Shown piece by piece: positions 22,375-33,448 of a stretch of 64,000 nt of DNA; within the stretch, counting starts at the first letter, position 1; the number at the start of each line of letters is the position of its first letter. The notes under the pieces were generated by a model that was given only the letters and a program-made list of their open reading frames with translations, was not told the origin of the DNA and did no database searches. Source of the DNA: Lotus japonicus (Eukaryota > Streptophyta > Magnoliopsida > Fabales > Fabaceae). Both the position numbers and the translations under genes were made by a program. The stretch lies in NCBI RefSeq assembly GCF_012489685.1, contig NC_080046.1, forward strand, positions 23,329,038 through 23,393,037, written 5' to 3'.

Positions 22375-23301
22375 AGGACCCTGAGGAACTTGGTTCTTTC
22401 CGAAGAGGTGGATATGCTTCTTTTACAAGAAACGAAAGCTGAAGCAGTAAGTAGATTCACATGTGCATCTTTTTTGGGGGGGGGGGGTAATGATATGGAG
22501 TGGAGGATTGTGCCAGCAAGGGAGAGAGCAGGAGGCTTACTATGTGTGTGGAAAGCTAGTATTTTTAGTCTAGAGGAGTGTGTGCCGGGGGAGGGTTTTC
22601 TCTGGCTCCGAGGTAAATGGAAGGAAGTGGATAGTGTTATTGTAAATGTGTACAGTCTGTATGTGTTGGGAGAGAAGAGAAAGCTCAGGGAAAACTTGAG
22701 AGAGTTGAGAAGGAGGTATGTCGATTTACCTTGGTGCCTTGTAGGAGACTTCAATTCTGTGAGAAGGGTAGAGGAGAGAAGGGGGATCCGTGGTGAGGAT
22801 GTGTCAGGAGCTAGTGAAATGGAGGAGTTCAATGGGTTCATTGACGCTATGGAGCTGGATGATATTCCAGCGGTGGGGCGGAAATTCACTTGGACAAGAC
22901 CAAACGGTAAGGCAAGTAGTCGTCTAGACAGATTTTTGGTGTCTTACCCTTGGAGCTTGACCTGGCCTGAGTGTGCTCAATATGTCCTTCAAAGGGATGT
23001 CTCGAACCACTGTCCCTTAGTCTTGAAGTGCTCTCACGTGGATTGGGGTCCTAAACCTTTCAAGACTAGGAATTGTTGGTTGCTCGATCCCTCTTTTGGA
23101 GAGTTTGTTTCTTCATCTTGGTCCAATCTTTCCATTAAAGGGTGGGGAGCTTTTGTTTTTAAAGAAAAACTGAAGTTGCTAAAACATGAGTTGAAACAAT
23201 GGAACAAGGAGAAAGTGGGGGACTTGGACAGAAAATGTAAAGAATTGGTGAAGAGCATCAATGTGTTGGATCTAAAGGCGGAAGAGGGGGGGTCTAATTG
23301 A
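22375..23301 (+). pseudogene. LINE ORF2: apurinic-type endonuclease domain
   Basis: This domain nicks the target DNA to prime reverse transcription. Visible motifs are LLLQETKAE, WCLVGDFNSV, GRKFTWTRP and SSRLDRFLVS. The late catalytic motif normally read as SDH appears as SNHCPLVL, so the conserved Asp has become Asn. The domain's first residues (the usual SWNxRG motif) are missing because of the 5' truncation. The frame ends at 23301 in a G-run (GAAGAGGGGGG), where a frameshift separates it from the reverse transcriptase frame. Confidence 0.85.
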
Positions 23302-23347
23302 AGAGGAACTAATCCGAAGGGGTGATCTGATAAATGAATTTTAGAAG

Positions 23348-26023
23348 GTGGCTAGACTCAACGACTCTATTCTCTTTCAAAAATCAAGAGACAAGTGGAT
23401 AAAGGAAGGGGACTCAAACACAAAATACTTCCACAGCTTAGTGAACTGGAAGAGAAGAGTTAATGCTCTTAGGGGACTAATGGTAGATGGAGAGTGGGTA
23501 GAGGACCCCATAGTGGTAAAAGGTCAAGTTAAGAGCTTTTTTCAATCAAAGTTTCAAAAAGCTCCTAGGCCCCAATTGTCTCTTGAAGGGGTTTTTTTCA
23601 GAACAATCTCAGAGGAGGCTAATGCTTTGCTCACGGCTAAGTTTGATATGGAAGAGGTGAGAAATGCAGTGTGGAGTTGTGAAGGGGATAGGAGCCCGGG
23701 GCCGGATGGCTTCAATTTTCACTTTCTAAAATCGTTCTGGCATGTGTTAAAGTCTGATATTATGAGAGTTGTAGAGGATTTCCACAGGAATGGGGTTTGG
23801 CCTAAGGGAGGGAATGCCTCATTTATCTCCCTCATTCCTAAGGTTGACAACCCCTCCGTCTTGCCGGATTTCAAGCCCATCTCACTTATTGGTAGCATGT
23901 ACAAGATAGTATCAAAGTTGCTTGCAATCCGTCTACGAAAGGTGATGGGACGCATCATTGATGACAACCAATCAGCTTTTATAGAGGGTAGACAATTGCT
24001 GGATTCTGTTCTGGTAGCTAATGAAGTTTTGGATGAGGCTAAAAGGTCAAAGAGAGCTTGCTTGATCTTCAAAGTGGATTTTGAGAAAGCGTATGACTCA
24101 GTGAATAGGGAATTCCTATGGTATATGTTGAAGAGGTTGGGTTTCTGTGCGAAATGGATCAGTTGGATGAAAGGTTGCATCGAGTCAGCTTCCATTTCAG
24201 TGCTGGTTAATGGGAGCCCGAAGGAGGAATTCCTTATGGAGAGAGGACTTAAGCAGGGTGACCCCCTTGCCCCTTTCTTGTTTCTTATGGTGGCTGAAGG
24301 TCTCTCAGGGATGATGCGGGAAGCAACTAAAAACAATCTGTTTAGAGGGTTTAAGGTGGGGGAAAAAGGGGTAGAAGTTTCTCTCTTACAATTCGCTGAT
24401 GACACCTTGTTTTTGGGAGAACCTTCACTACAAAATGTGCTGGTCATAAAGAGTATGTTGAGGTGCTTTGAGATGATGTCCGGCCTCAAGATTAATTTCT
24501 CAAAGAGCAAACTGGTAGGAGTTTCTATGAGTAGGGAAAACCTCAATCGTTTTGCTAGCATGTTGAATTGTAAAATCACAGAGACTCCTTTTGTGTACCT
24601 TGGGATTCCGGTGGGAGCGAACCCAAGAAAGAAGGCAACTTGGGACCCTTTGATTTCGAAGCTGAGAAGGAAACTTTCCTCTGGGAAGAACAAGGCATTA
24701 TCTTTTGGAGGTAAGATCTGTTTGATTAGAAGTGTTCTATCGGCAATCCCACTTTTCTTCCTCTCTTTCTTTAAAATGCCTAAGGGCATCTCTTTCCTTT
24801 CCAATCAAATTATGAAAAACTTTCTCAGGGGGAGTGATGAGGGAGTAAGGAGAGTTGCTTGGGTGAGATGGGATAACGTGTGTCGTCCAAAATCAGAAGG
24901 GGGTTTAGGGATTAAGGACATAGAGGTGTTTAATCGTTCTTTAATTTCTAAGTGGCGTTGGCGACTTGTAAAAGGACAAAGTGGGCCATGGAGGAGAGTT
25001 TTGGTTGCGAGATATGGGGAGGTTAATCAGAATCATGAGATAGCTAGGGAGAGTGGGGATTCGATGTGGTGGAGGGACGTAAAAGAAGTTTGTGGAGGAG
25101 AAGGGGAGTGGTTTGAATCGAATATCAGGAAGAGGGTGGGATGCGGGGACGCAACATATTTCTGGACAGAGAAATGGGTGCAGGATGAGGGGCATCTAAA
25201 GTGTAAGTTTTGAAGGTTGTTTGACATCTCTACTCAGTAGCATAACTTGATAGCAGATATGGGAGAGTGGGAAAATAACCAGTGGAAGTGGACTCTTAAG
25301 TGGCGAAGATTGTTATTTGAATGGGAGAAGTTGCTACTGCAAGACTTGGAGCAAATTATTAATTCCTCAATACTGAAAAGGGGAACTAAAGACTTCTGGT
25401 ACTGGGAGGGAACTGTAGATGGTAGTTTCACAGTAAAATCGGCATATGATATTCAAATGAGGCATAACTTGGCTCAAGACTGTGCTGTGTTTGAAAAAAT
25501 CTGGAAATTAGCAGCCCCCTCTAATGTCCAAGCTTTTGCTTGGAAAGTACTGCTAGATAGAATTCAGACCAAGGATAATTTAGTTAAAAGAGGAATAATC
25601 CATTTAGGAGAAAATAGCTATTGCATGTTCTGGCAGGATCATGTTGAGAACGTGAATCATCTCTTGTTCACTTGCCAATTCGCGTGGGAGGTTTGGATCA
25701 AGATCTACAGCTGGCTGGGAGTGATTACAGTTCAAGCAGAAGATGCAAGAAGCCATTTTGAGCAACATGGTTATGTCATTCTTCAAAGCACAGGCTCAGG
25801 TTGGTGGTCAGTGTGGCTTGCTGTTATTTGGGCAATTTGGACACACAGAAATGAAGTAGTTTTTAATGCAAGGAACATTAGCTCAGAGACAGTAGTGGAA
25901 TTGGAAAAATTCAAAGCTTGGAAGTGGCTTCAATGCAAAAAGAAGGACTTTTCTTATTCTTCTTATGCCTGGAATTGGAACCCAAGTGTGTGTTTGGGGT
26001 TAGGATTTACTTGGCAATCTTAA
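23348..26023 (+). pseudogene. LINE ORF2: reverse transcriptase and zinc-binding C-terminus, two premature stops
   Basis: From 23348 a 621-residue frame carries a non-LTR reverse transcriptase: SPGPDGFNFHFLKSFW, then SLIPKVDNPS, PISLIGSMYKI, DFEKAYDSV (catalytic Asp), GLKQGDPLAPFLF and the catalytic box LLQFADDTLF. The same frame is stopped by TGA at 25211-25213 and again by TAG within the next 33 bases, then continues to 26023 through the C-terminal zinc-binding domain (FWYWEGTVDGSFTVKSAYD, HLLFTCQFAWEVW). Both stops look like single C-to-T changes (CGA to TGA, CAG to TAG), typical of methylated, silenced plant elements. The long minus-strand frame at 23719-24804 is a shadow. Confidence 0.88.
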
Positions 26024-26286
26024 TCTATTATGTTTCCTTTGAGCTGTTGTAGCTGGTTATTTAGTTTACTGGTTTTCTGGCCCTTGTCCTTGACTTATGT
26101 TTCTCTTTTGCTGTTCTTGGCTTTGTTTGACCTGCTACGTTCAGAGGTCTTACAAGCCTTGTTATATGCCTTTTTTTTTTCTTTCTCTTTTTTTTAGCTC
26201 TTATTTGTACTTGGGTTGTAGCATCCCTAATGCTACTTTTTATTCATTCTTTTTGTCCTTGCAAAAAAAAAATAGTTATAACTAGT

Positions 26287-27381
26287 ATTGATCCTTTGTC
26301 AGAGTTTTCGTATTTTGTCTCTCGTTTTTCTTTTTTAAATAAGTATATCATCTATTTAAGTTTTTTTTGTCTAATCCTAGTTACATTCTAATTTCCTCTT
26401 TTTTCTAATTTGTCATGTTTCGAATCAATATGATAAGACCATTTTAATCTTCCAAATGTAATTACGAAAACATAAAATACAATTTTTTTGAGTTAATTTC
26501 CAAATCAATTCTCTAAAACTATTTTATATCAAATTTTTTTGGTTACAAGATATCAACTTTTTTATGACATATTTGAAATCATTTTGAACGTAAGATAGTT
26601 CATTCAATTAAATTTTTTATATAAAAAATAATCATAATCATTAAAAAATTGTCAGCATACATCATAATGGTAGAAAATTAATAATTGACGTTATTAATTA
26701 TTCTTATGTCATTAAAACCATTAAATTTCAAATTAATATAATAGTTATTTTTGAAAAAAGTCACAGTTGACTCTTATTAATTATTCTAATGTTATTAATA
26801 ACTATTAAATGCAATACTAATGCATTAATTATTTTTGAAAATATGAAATATTTTTAATATCTAAACTACTAAAAAAATGAGAAAATATAAATATGACATC
26901 ATCTACCTACTAATTATAGTATGGGAGAAAAAACTTATGAAGAAAGACATAAAATAAAAGAGTGACTCTTATCGGAATTGTCACTTTTAATTTTGGATAT
27001 GTAGGATAGGATATAGGATTATTCTTATTTTACCCACTAAGATAAATACTCGGTTTAAAAGAGCCAAATCCAAACTTCTCAACCTCCATCGCATTTTTTT
27101 TGCATAATGCACACATTCTTTCGCTACATACCACTTATTCCCATTAACGAAAATAAAGCATTTTGTAATTTCCTCTATCAACATTTTTAGTTAGGATTTC
27201 TTAATTGCACATCATTTTTTTTTGACGGCGTCGTCACCTATAAAAAAAACGGTTGCATAACTATCTTACGAACAAAATTATTTAAACCGATATATTCTTC
27301 TTTCTTATATAAAATAAAATATTATTACTCCATGAAATAGCCTGCAGTTTCATCTCCATCTCTATCGTACGCAAAACTATA
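26287..27381. other. Gene-free AT-rich stretch
   Basis: No coding signal, terminal repeats or TSD pairs that I can support. Composition is strongly AT-rich with short A- and T-runs. Confidence 0.5.
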
Positions 27382-27695
27382 TGTTAGAAGTGTAATATAA
27401 AATCATTCATAATTTAGTTTTTATCTAATAGCTTAAGCTTTTGGGACAATTCGTTGTTTGACATGGTATCAGAGTCTTAATGATTATATGGTATTGAGTT
27501 CGATCTTTACCCCCAAATTCTTCTAATAAAAAGAGGTTTAATCTAGCACATGTAGTAGATTGAGCATGTGCACTGTCCACGCTTTTAGCCCAAGTGAGCT
27601 CTTGCGTGAGAGAGTATTTAAAGTACAATATAAAATCATTCATGTAACTTTTACCTAATATAACTTCAATTTTTTGGATAATTGATTGCTTTACA
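27382..27695 (+). mobile_element. TRIM (terminal-repeat retrotransposon in miniature)
   Basis: 314 bases in all. A left LTR of 82 bases (27382-27463, TGTTAGAAG...TTGACA) is followed directly by a Met-tRNA-type primer site TGGTATCAGAGTC (27464-27476). A diverged right LTR lies at 27615-27695 (shared AATATAAAATCATTCAT). Purine-rich GTGAGAGAG precedes the right LTR. Flanks are CTATA and CTATC, a 4-of-5 matching TSD. There is no coding capacity, as expected. Confidence 0.85.
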
Positions 27696-27915
27696 CTATC
27701 CTCATATTCCACAAAAATTGACATAAAACTAAATAAGCAATTCCCTTAATGTAATAGAAATCATAGTACAATAAGAACTCAACATGTATAGGATTTTGCC
27801 GATTTCCTTTTGACCCTTATGGTTTAATATTATTTAAATCTGAAATTATCCACACATATAGAAACTGAAATAGTACATAATCCATTAACAGATTCTAAAT
27901 CACTCAATATTTATT

Positions 27916-28035
27916 TTGAGTAAAATTACCTTAACTTAAGTGAGGCAAATATTTTAACATGTGTTTTAGAAAATTCTAACTCACGACACATGTTAAAATA
28001 TTATTGAGTCTCTTAAAGGCTAAAGTAATTTTACA
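27916..28035. mobile_element. Palindromic MITE flanked by an 11 bp direct repeat
   Basis: The two halves are inverted repeats of each other (left GTAAAATTACCTTAA and ATTTTAACATGTGT; right ACACATGTTAAAATAT and AAAGTAATTTTACAC). Perfect CAATATTTATT copies flank it (27905-27915 and 28036-28046). It lies about 100 bases downstream of the peroxidase stop codon. Superfamily not determined. Confidence 0.8.
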
Positions 28036-28040
28036 CAATA

Positions 28041-28046
28041 TTTATT
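28041..28046 (-). promoter_or_regulatory. Candidate poly(A) signal of the peroxidase
   Basis: The minus strand reads AATAAA about 96 bases downstream of the stop codon. It falls inside the right-hand TSD copy of the palindromic MITE, so the insertion duplicated this hexamer. Prediction only. Confidence 0.4.
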
Positions 28047-28141
28047 GAGGTGATTTAGACAACCACACATATTCATTCACAAATAGATAAAAGTTGACAA
28101 TATGACTCACCAGGTAACTTGACAAATAATTAGATACAGTA

Positions 28142-28702
28142 TTAATTAATTTTTCTGCAATTGAACCTTACCTCTCCTTGACTTCCAGTAAGAGGTTTTA
28201 GGTTACTCATCTTGATCATAGAAGCTTTGAAATCTTCAGCAAAAGCAAACGGGTTTGTACTGTATAGCTCCACCAACTTGTCACTTTCACTACCATTTTC
28301 TTTGAACAACTCTTGATCAGAATGCAGGAGACCCTTTTTGCACATCAATTCCTTGTAATACATTGTGTCAACCCTTGCAGGAGTTGAATCCAACGGTGTC
28401 AAATTGTTGTCTCCGCCATTTCCAGGGCACTTCTTTTTCAAAGAGGCTGCAAATTTTTTCTCTATGTTGTTTTCATTGTAGATCCGGTTCCGGAAGGTGG
28501 TGCACCTGGCAAAGCCAATGGTGTGGCCACCGGAGAGTGCCACTAGGTCTTTGAGGTCCAATCCATGAGAGTTAAAATTTGAAACAAGTTGTGAGAAACT
28601 GAAAAGTGGGGCAGGGATATTGGTGTTTGCTGCATCCCTGCTTGCAGTTCTTGCATCTCTTCTGCCCAATGATACATTATACCAAAGGTGTGGACCCCCC
28701 AA
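28142..28702 (-). other. Peroxidase exon 3 (fused exons 3 and 4)
   Basis: The acceptor TAG precedes TTG GGG GGT at 28702. The exon carries [16 protein letters not shown], the proximal haem-ligand motif and the C-terminus ending FNCRKIN. In the usual gene layout an intron falls before or within the proximal His region; here the frame is continuous. Confidence 0.93.
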
Positions 28703-29069
28703 CTAGTAGAAATACATCAAAGTTAGAAATAAAATATTAGATGATTTATGTGTCTTCACTTAACAGTTAAATTTTAGTGTAAAATTGGTTCAAGTCATAG
28801 TATTAGGATTAGATGTCTAAAATTTGATCTCGCTCTTATAATAAAAAAATAATTAACACAAAATATGTGAGTACGTGTATTATTCACATTTTAAACTAAC
28901 AACGGGATTTTGTTTAAGAAATTAACATGTTAAAAAGAATTATAAAATCATTTTTGTATCTGGTGTTCTAAAACTTAGACTCATTATCGACTTAGTTGGA
29001 CTATTGAGTCAATGAGTCACTGGTTATACTCATATTAGTGTATCACTGGTGGGATCGATTCACTCGAAG

Positions 29070-29107
<38 letters not shown>

Positions 29108-32100
29108 TAAGGAGAATGTTAACTTACTCCCACTTGTTTTTTAGAAGGAGTAAGTTAGCACTCAATACCTTTTTCTTTTGACAAAAAGCTCCAACCTTTT
29201 ATTGTTAAAAGTAGATAAAGTTAAGGGCTTTCATGTAAATTTCTTATCATAATTTTTAAAGTCAACAATTTCTATTTCTCTCTCCTCATTTATCACATTT
29301 TCCCAATTTCTCTCTCTTTCTAAAGGAACCAACACAGATCTCAGAAGATTTCATGGCTTCACCAACATAGTTCCATCTCCTCTTCGTCGCACGGCCACAA
29401 CAAATTTCTTATTTCCATCTCATTTTACCACTTCTCAGTATTTTTGTTTTTCATCTCCTTTTACCACGAATTAAGAAGAGAAGACAAGAAAGAAATAGCG
29501 TGGTAGGAAGAATATATGGTAACCTAGAAATGTTTTTGAATGGGTGGAGTTGAAGTCTAATGGAAGGGGAAGAAACATCACACAATACAGACAACATGAA
29601 CCGCATTCTTAAAAAAAATGGTGAAGTAAGTTGCAGATGTGGGACATGTACTTGGGGAAGGAAGCTTGAAGAAAGTTAAGCATGAGAGAGAAAACAAAAA
29701 GCAACACAGGTTTTTAGAAATAAATAAATAAGGGAGAGCCCAATTACTAATTGCCCAGTAGGTGAAGTTCTTTTTAAGCATTAGAGAAAGGTTATTTTTG
29801 TCCAAGAGATAAAGGTGTTAAATGCTAATTTACTCCTTCTAAAAAACAAGTGGGAGTAAGTTAGTATTCCCCTATATATAATTAATGATACAATGCAACA
29901 TGTGGCCTAATGGTTATGACACTTGTCGTTGACTCTTAGATTCAAGGTTAGAAATCTATGAGAGTACATTTTATTTCATGGCAAAGCTTAGCTTTCAGTG
30001 TTAACTAAGATATCCTCACAAGTAGAGCTGTCAATATGGGTTCCAACCCGCGGGCCAGCTCGACGGGTTGGCTAAATGAGCCAGGTTGGGTTGGTTAAAT
30101 TCCAGCTCGAAAAGAACTTGAGTTAGTGCAACCCGGTTCGTTTAACCCGTGGGTTAGACGGGCCAACCCGCGGGTCAAACAAGCCAACCCGTCAGGTCAG
30201 AGTTATTTTTCATAAAAAAAATTTATTTTATATCTCTTTAATTCCATGTTAGTTTTAGGGATTAATTTTAGATAGAAAAATGAAAATTTTAATTTCTTTT
30301 AATTTGAGTCAATTTTTTATGTTTTATTTATTGTTATTATATTATTTATCTCATTTTAAATTTGACAGTAAAATAATTGTGTTCTTAAATCCTGTAAACT
30401 AAATTTTTTTTCTATATTTCAAATGTGAGATAAAAATAATTGCGTTGATAAACATTTTTTTATGAGTTGATACCAATTTCTATAAGCATTTTTTTGAAAT
30501 TATTTTTATAACATTTTAAACAATTTCTAATCCAATTTCGTAATTTTTTATATTTATTTCACTCAACCCGCGAGCTAGCCCGCCAACCCGCGAGTTCGTA
30601 GCGAGCCGGATTGGGTTCATATTTTCTTGGTTCGTTAAGACTCCGGGTTGACACAACCCAACCCGTTTTCAACCCAACCCATACGGGCTAACCCATATGG
30701 GCCGGGCTGGCCCGTATTGACAGCTCTAGTCACACTCAACAGTTATGAGACTAATTTCTCGACCCACTATTAGCTTGGATAAAGCTTAGCTAGTACAATA
30801 TTTAAGGTAGTTTTTTTTTTGTGTGTTGTTGACTAGTAAAAAGTTCAGCTACTTATCTTAATATTTTATTATTGTCATAACTTCTCGAACAACCAATATC
30901 TCGTTTATGTATCCTGTTTTAATTGGACAACAATTAAAACCGCACATATGAATCTTTATCTATGTTTTATCTTTTTCTTAATATTATATTTTCCTCCAAA
31001 TTTTGGCAATGTTCGGGAAAATGATTTATTCACACCTCATTTTAAGGTAGAAGGAGGTGGAGGAGGAGAGAAATAGAAAGAAAAGAAAAAGTAAGAGAGA
31101 GAAAGTATGAGATGTGATAGATAATAAGAGGAGAGAGATAGAAACAAAAATAGGTTGAAATGAAGTGTTTAAAAGATGATGTGTGTATATATCATTACTC
31201 CAATGTTCGGCTAAAATAGTTTCTCATTTAAATTAGCACTTTCATCAAATTTGACCACGTTCAAAATTTGTTTCCCGCGTAATTCAAAAGTTTGAAATTC
31301 AAACTGGTTTGGTCGAGTGGAAGGTGGGGTTCGACCACCCAGTTTAAAGCTGGTTCATTCAAGTTAGACATATTCATAACGAGTTTAACCGTTTGAATAA
31401 CATATTGGTTTTGAACCTTTAACCGAACCAACCATAGATTCATCGGTCCTTATTTAGAAGGCTTAATTGCAATTTTAGCCCTTGACGTTTACATAAACCA
31501 TGATTTTAGTCCCTCACCTAATTTAATTACAATACTAGTCCATCACGTTCCCTCTGTTTGCAACGTTAGCCCTTCCGTTTAATTATTAACGGAGAAGGCT
31601 TATGTGGCAACGCACATGCCTCTCATGTCACCAAGAAAAATGGTCTAACTGCACTTTTGATTCCCTACTTATACACATTATGCAGTTTTGGTCCTTAAAG
31701 TTCAAAAATTAAATTCAAATTAATAAAAATCAAAAGAAAAAACCAGAAAATGATGAGTATTTATCTTCTTAAAATTTAATTACATATTTATAAAGTCATA
31801 ATCAAGCATAGTAAAATAAATTTTAATTTTAAATAATTAAAAATATATGTGCTCTATTTGTTTATATTATATAGAATAATAAAAATATCTTTAATCAATA
31901 CATTCAATCTAATACAAAAATATCGAGAAAAAACATAGAGGATTATAAATAAATAATTTCAATTTAAATTAAATAGGATAGAAAGCGAAACAATTATGAT
32001 TGTTATCAAAACATTAATAAATAAGAATTTAAATAAATATTTTAGAAAATGATAATCAGGCATAATAAATAAAATTTTAATTTGAATGCAATTTTTAAAG

Positions 32101-33322
32101 AAGATGAAAAGTCATCATTTTTTTGGTTTTTTATTAATGTTAATGTAACTTTTGAACTTTAAGGACAAAAACTACACAATGCGTATAAGTAGGGGACCAA
32201 AAGTGCAGTTAAACCATTTTTCTTGGTCACATGAGAGGCATGTGCGTTGTCAACCTTCTCCGTTAATAATTAGATGGAAGGACTAACATTATAAATGAGA
32301 GAGAACGTGAGACACTTTTCTTGTAATTAAATTAGGTGAGGGACTACAATTGTGGTTTTTATAAATATCAGGACTAAAATTGTAATTAAGCCTATTTAAA
32401 AACACCTCAACTATCTAGAAGAAAGAATTGGTTATAGCATATATAATATACTTGTTTTCAAAAAAAATATATAATATACTTACTATGGCTATAGAATCAC
32501 GAGCAGCAACAGCTAAAATATCAGCGCATGATACGACGGAACGTTTGCAAGCTTTGTCAACCGCAGCTTTAATGTCATCAACAACGTCAAATGCTCTTAA
32601 TGAATGATTATTTGGCAGGGCTGTTTTTTCACCAATAAAGTTCTGGGTGTCATCCAGCAAAACTGATCCATCACAACCCTGTGTGTTGCAAGAATTGAAC
32701 ACAATCAATATATATGTCAATAAATTATGATACTACATACTATTTGGCCTTATCTAATGTGAATTAAGTGTTTCAAAAAAATAATGTGAATTAAGAAAAA
32801 AAATAGTTCACAAGTTAAAAGAACTTAATTATATGTATATTAATTTTAATATATAAGAAACATATTGTAAAATAGCATGCACTAAATGTTAACACATAGT
32901 AAAAATATGGTTTACGGATGCACGAGATAGAATTGTCCTAACAAATATCATAACTTAACCCTAACCATGCATATATACAAGGCAATATATAATCAAGATT
33001 AGATATATATGCTACTTATTTGCCGAGGTTAAGTATTTTTTCTCACCACACTCTTAGCTTCTCTCCTACACACGCATATATAGAACAGCAATTACAACTT
33101 CCTTCAGCAACTTACATTAACAAAACAGTCGTGGAAATGCATACGCAGCAAGGATGCTCCATCACGCCGCTCACGAGCAATTGCTTTTTCAACGACTAAT
33201 CGTATGACTGGCAGTGCCTCTGGGCAAACATTCTTGTAGAAATCACTAGTGAGCATTGCATGGGAAAAGGTGGCCAAAGTGACCATAACTAGCACAAGCA
33301 TTGATTGGAGAAGAGAAGCCAT
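28142..33322 (-). CDS. Class III secretory peroxidase
   Basis: A haem enzyme of the secretory pathway that uses hydrogen peroxide to oxidise phenolics in the cell wall or apoplast (family knowledge). Exons on minus: 33322-33116 (69 codons), 32678-32484 (65 codons), 28702-28142 (186 codons plus stop), giving 320 residues, the usual family length. Both introns are phase 0 with GT...AG ends (AAT|GTAAG, CAG|GGT; ATA|GTAAGT, TAG|TTG). Features: signal peptide at about residues 1-22 ([14 protein letters not shown]), distal His in [34 protein letters not shown], proximal His in [16 protein letters not shown], and all expected Cys positions that I can check. The third intron of the common four-exon layout is absent. 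Intron 2 is 3781 bases long and full of transposons. I see no disabling change. Confidence 0.95.
29071..29102. repeat. (AT)n microsatellite in peroxidase intron 2
   Basis: About 15 uninterrupted TA/AT dinucleotides. It borders the TIR element that starts at 29111. Confidence 0.9.
29111..29872. mobile_element. TIR DNA transposon (non-autonomous) in peroxidase intron 2
   Basis: 762 bases with long terminal inverted repeats: left GGAGAATGTTAACTTACTCC, right (reverse complement) GGGGAATACTAACTTACTCC, both continuing into ACTTGTTTTTTAGAAGGAG. Flanks TAAATATAA and TATATATAA match at 8 of 9 positions, consistent with a 9 bp TSD as in MULEs, although AT-richness makes this weak. No transposase. Confidence 0.8.
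30023..30728. mobile_element. hAT-like non-autonomous element in peroxidase intron 2
   Basis: 706 bases with terminal inverted repeats TAGAGCTGTCAATATGGG and (reverse complement of the right end) TAGAGCTGTCAATACGGG. Subterminal regions are rich in CAACCCG and its inverse, a common pattern of this family in many plants. Flanks CTCACAAG and GTCACACT match at only 5 of 8, so the TSD is eroded. hAT assignment is from the end sequence. Confidence 0.8.
31020..31196 (+). mobile_element. MITE copy (purine-rich family), copy 2, in peroxidase intron 2
   Basis: Same family as 21330-21510, sharing GGTGGAGGAGGAGAGA-type sequence, TGAGATGTGATAGATAATAA and the end GTGTGTATATATCATTACTC. Ends are imperfect inverted repeats (AATGATTTATTCACACCTC at left). 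Confidence 0.75.
31460..32392. mobile_element. MULE, 933 bp non-autonomous, in peroxidase intron 2
   Basis: Terminal inverted repeats of about 240 bases: left GGCTTAATTGCAATTTTAG, right end reverse complement GGCTTAATTACAATTTTAG. Flanks are TATTTAGAA (31451-31459) and TATTTAAAA (32393-32401), 8 of 9 matching, the 9 bp TSD typical of Mutator elements. The centre is AT-rich with no coding sequence. Its right end is 92 bases from exon 2, near the splice donor. Confidence 0.9.
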
Positions 33323-33385
33323 TTGTTATGCACTTACGATGCTTTGAGCTAAGTTAGTATTGCTTTGGCTAAGGATATGAACATG

Positions 33386-33395
33386 ATTTATATAA
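33386..33395 (-). promoter_or_regulatory. Candidate TATA box of the peroxidase
   Basis: The minus strand reads TTATATAAAT, about 65 bases upstream of the ATG at 33322. This leaves room for a short 5' leader. The MULE at 33449 begins 54 bases further upstream, so all more distal promoter sequence is displaced by 1.67 kb. Confidence 0.6.
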
Positions 33396-33448
33396 GAGGA
33401 CGAAGGATGTGATCACAAGCCATTGAGCACATTGAAGAGTTTATTTTT

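Larger units (their letters stand above)
22358..26272 (+). mobile_element. LINE (non-LTR retrotransposon), 5'-truncated, with perfect TSD
   Basis: About 3.9 kb. It begins within the endonuclease region of ORF2 and ends with a short A tail (26263-26272). It is flanked by the direct repeat AATAGTTATAACTAGT (22342-22357 and 26271-26286; the first As overlap the tail), which is the hallmark of target-primed insertion. ORF1 and the very start of ORF2 are absent. Domains in order are endonuclease, reverse transcriptase and C-terminal zinc-binding domain. Frames are long, so the insertion is fairly young but inactive. Confidence 0.93.

Noticed and set aside
23719..24804. 361-residue open frame on minus
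   Set aside because: It is the antisense shadow of the LINE reverse transcriptase; it shows no family motif and the plus frame has the catalytic residues.
27464..27476. Primer-binding site of a large LTR retrotransposon
   Set aside because: The flanking direct repeats are only about 82 bases and 150 apart, so a TRIM explains it.
30023..30728. Retrotransposon LTR
   Set aside because: Ends are inverted, not TG...CA direct repeats, and subterminal motifs occur in both orientations; a DNA transposon fits better.
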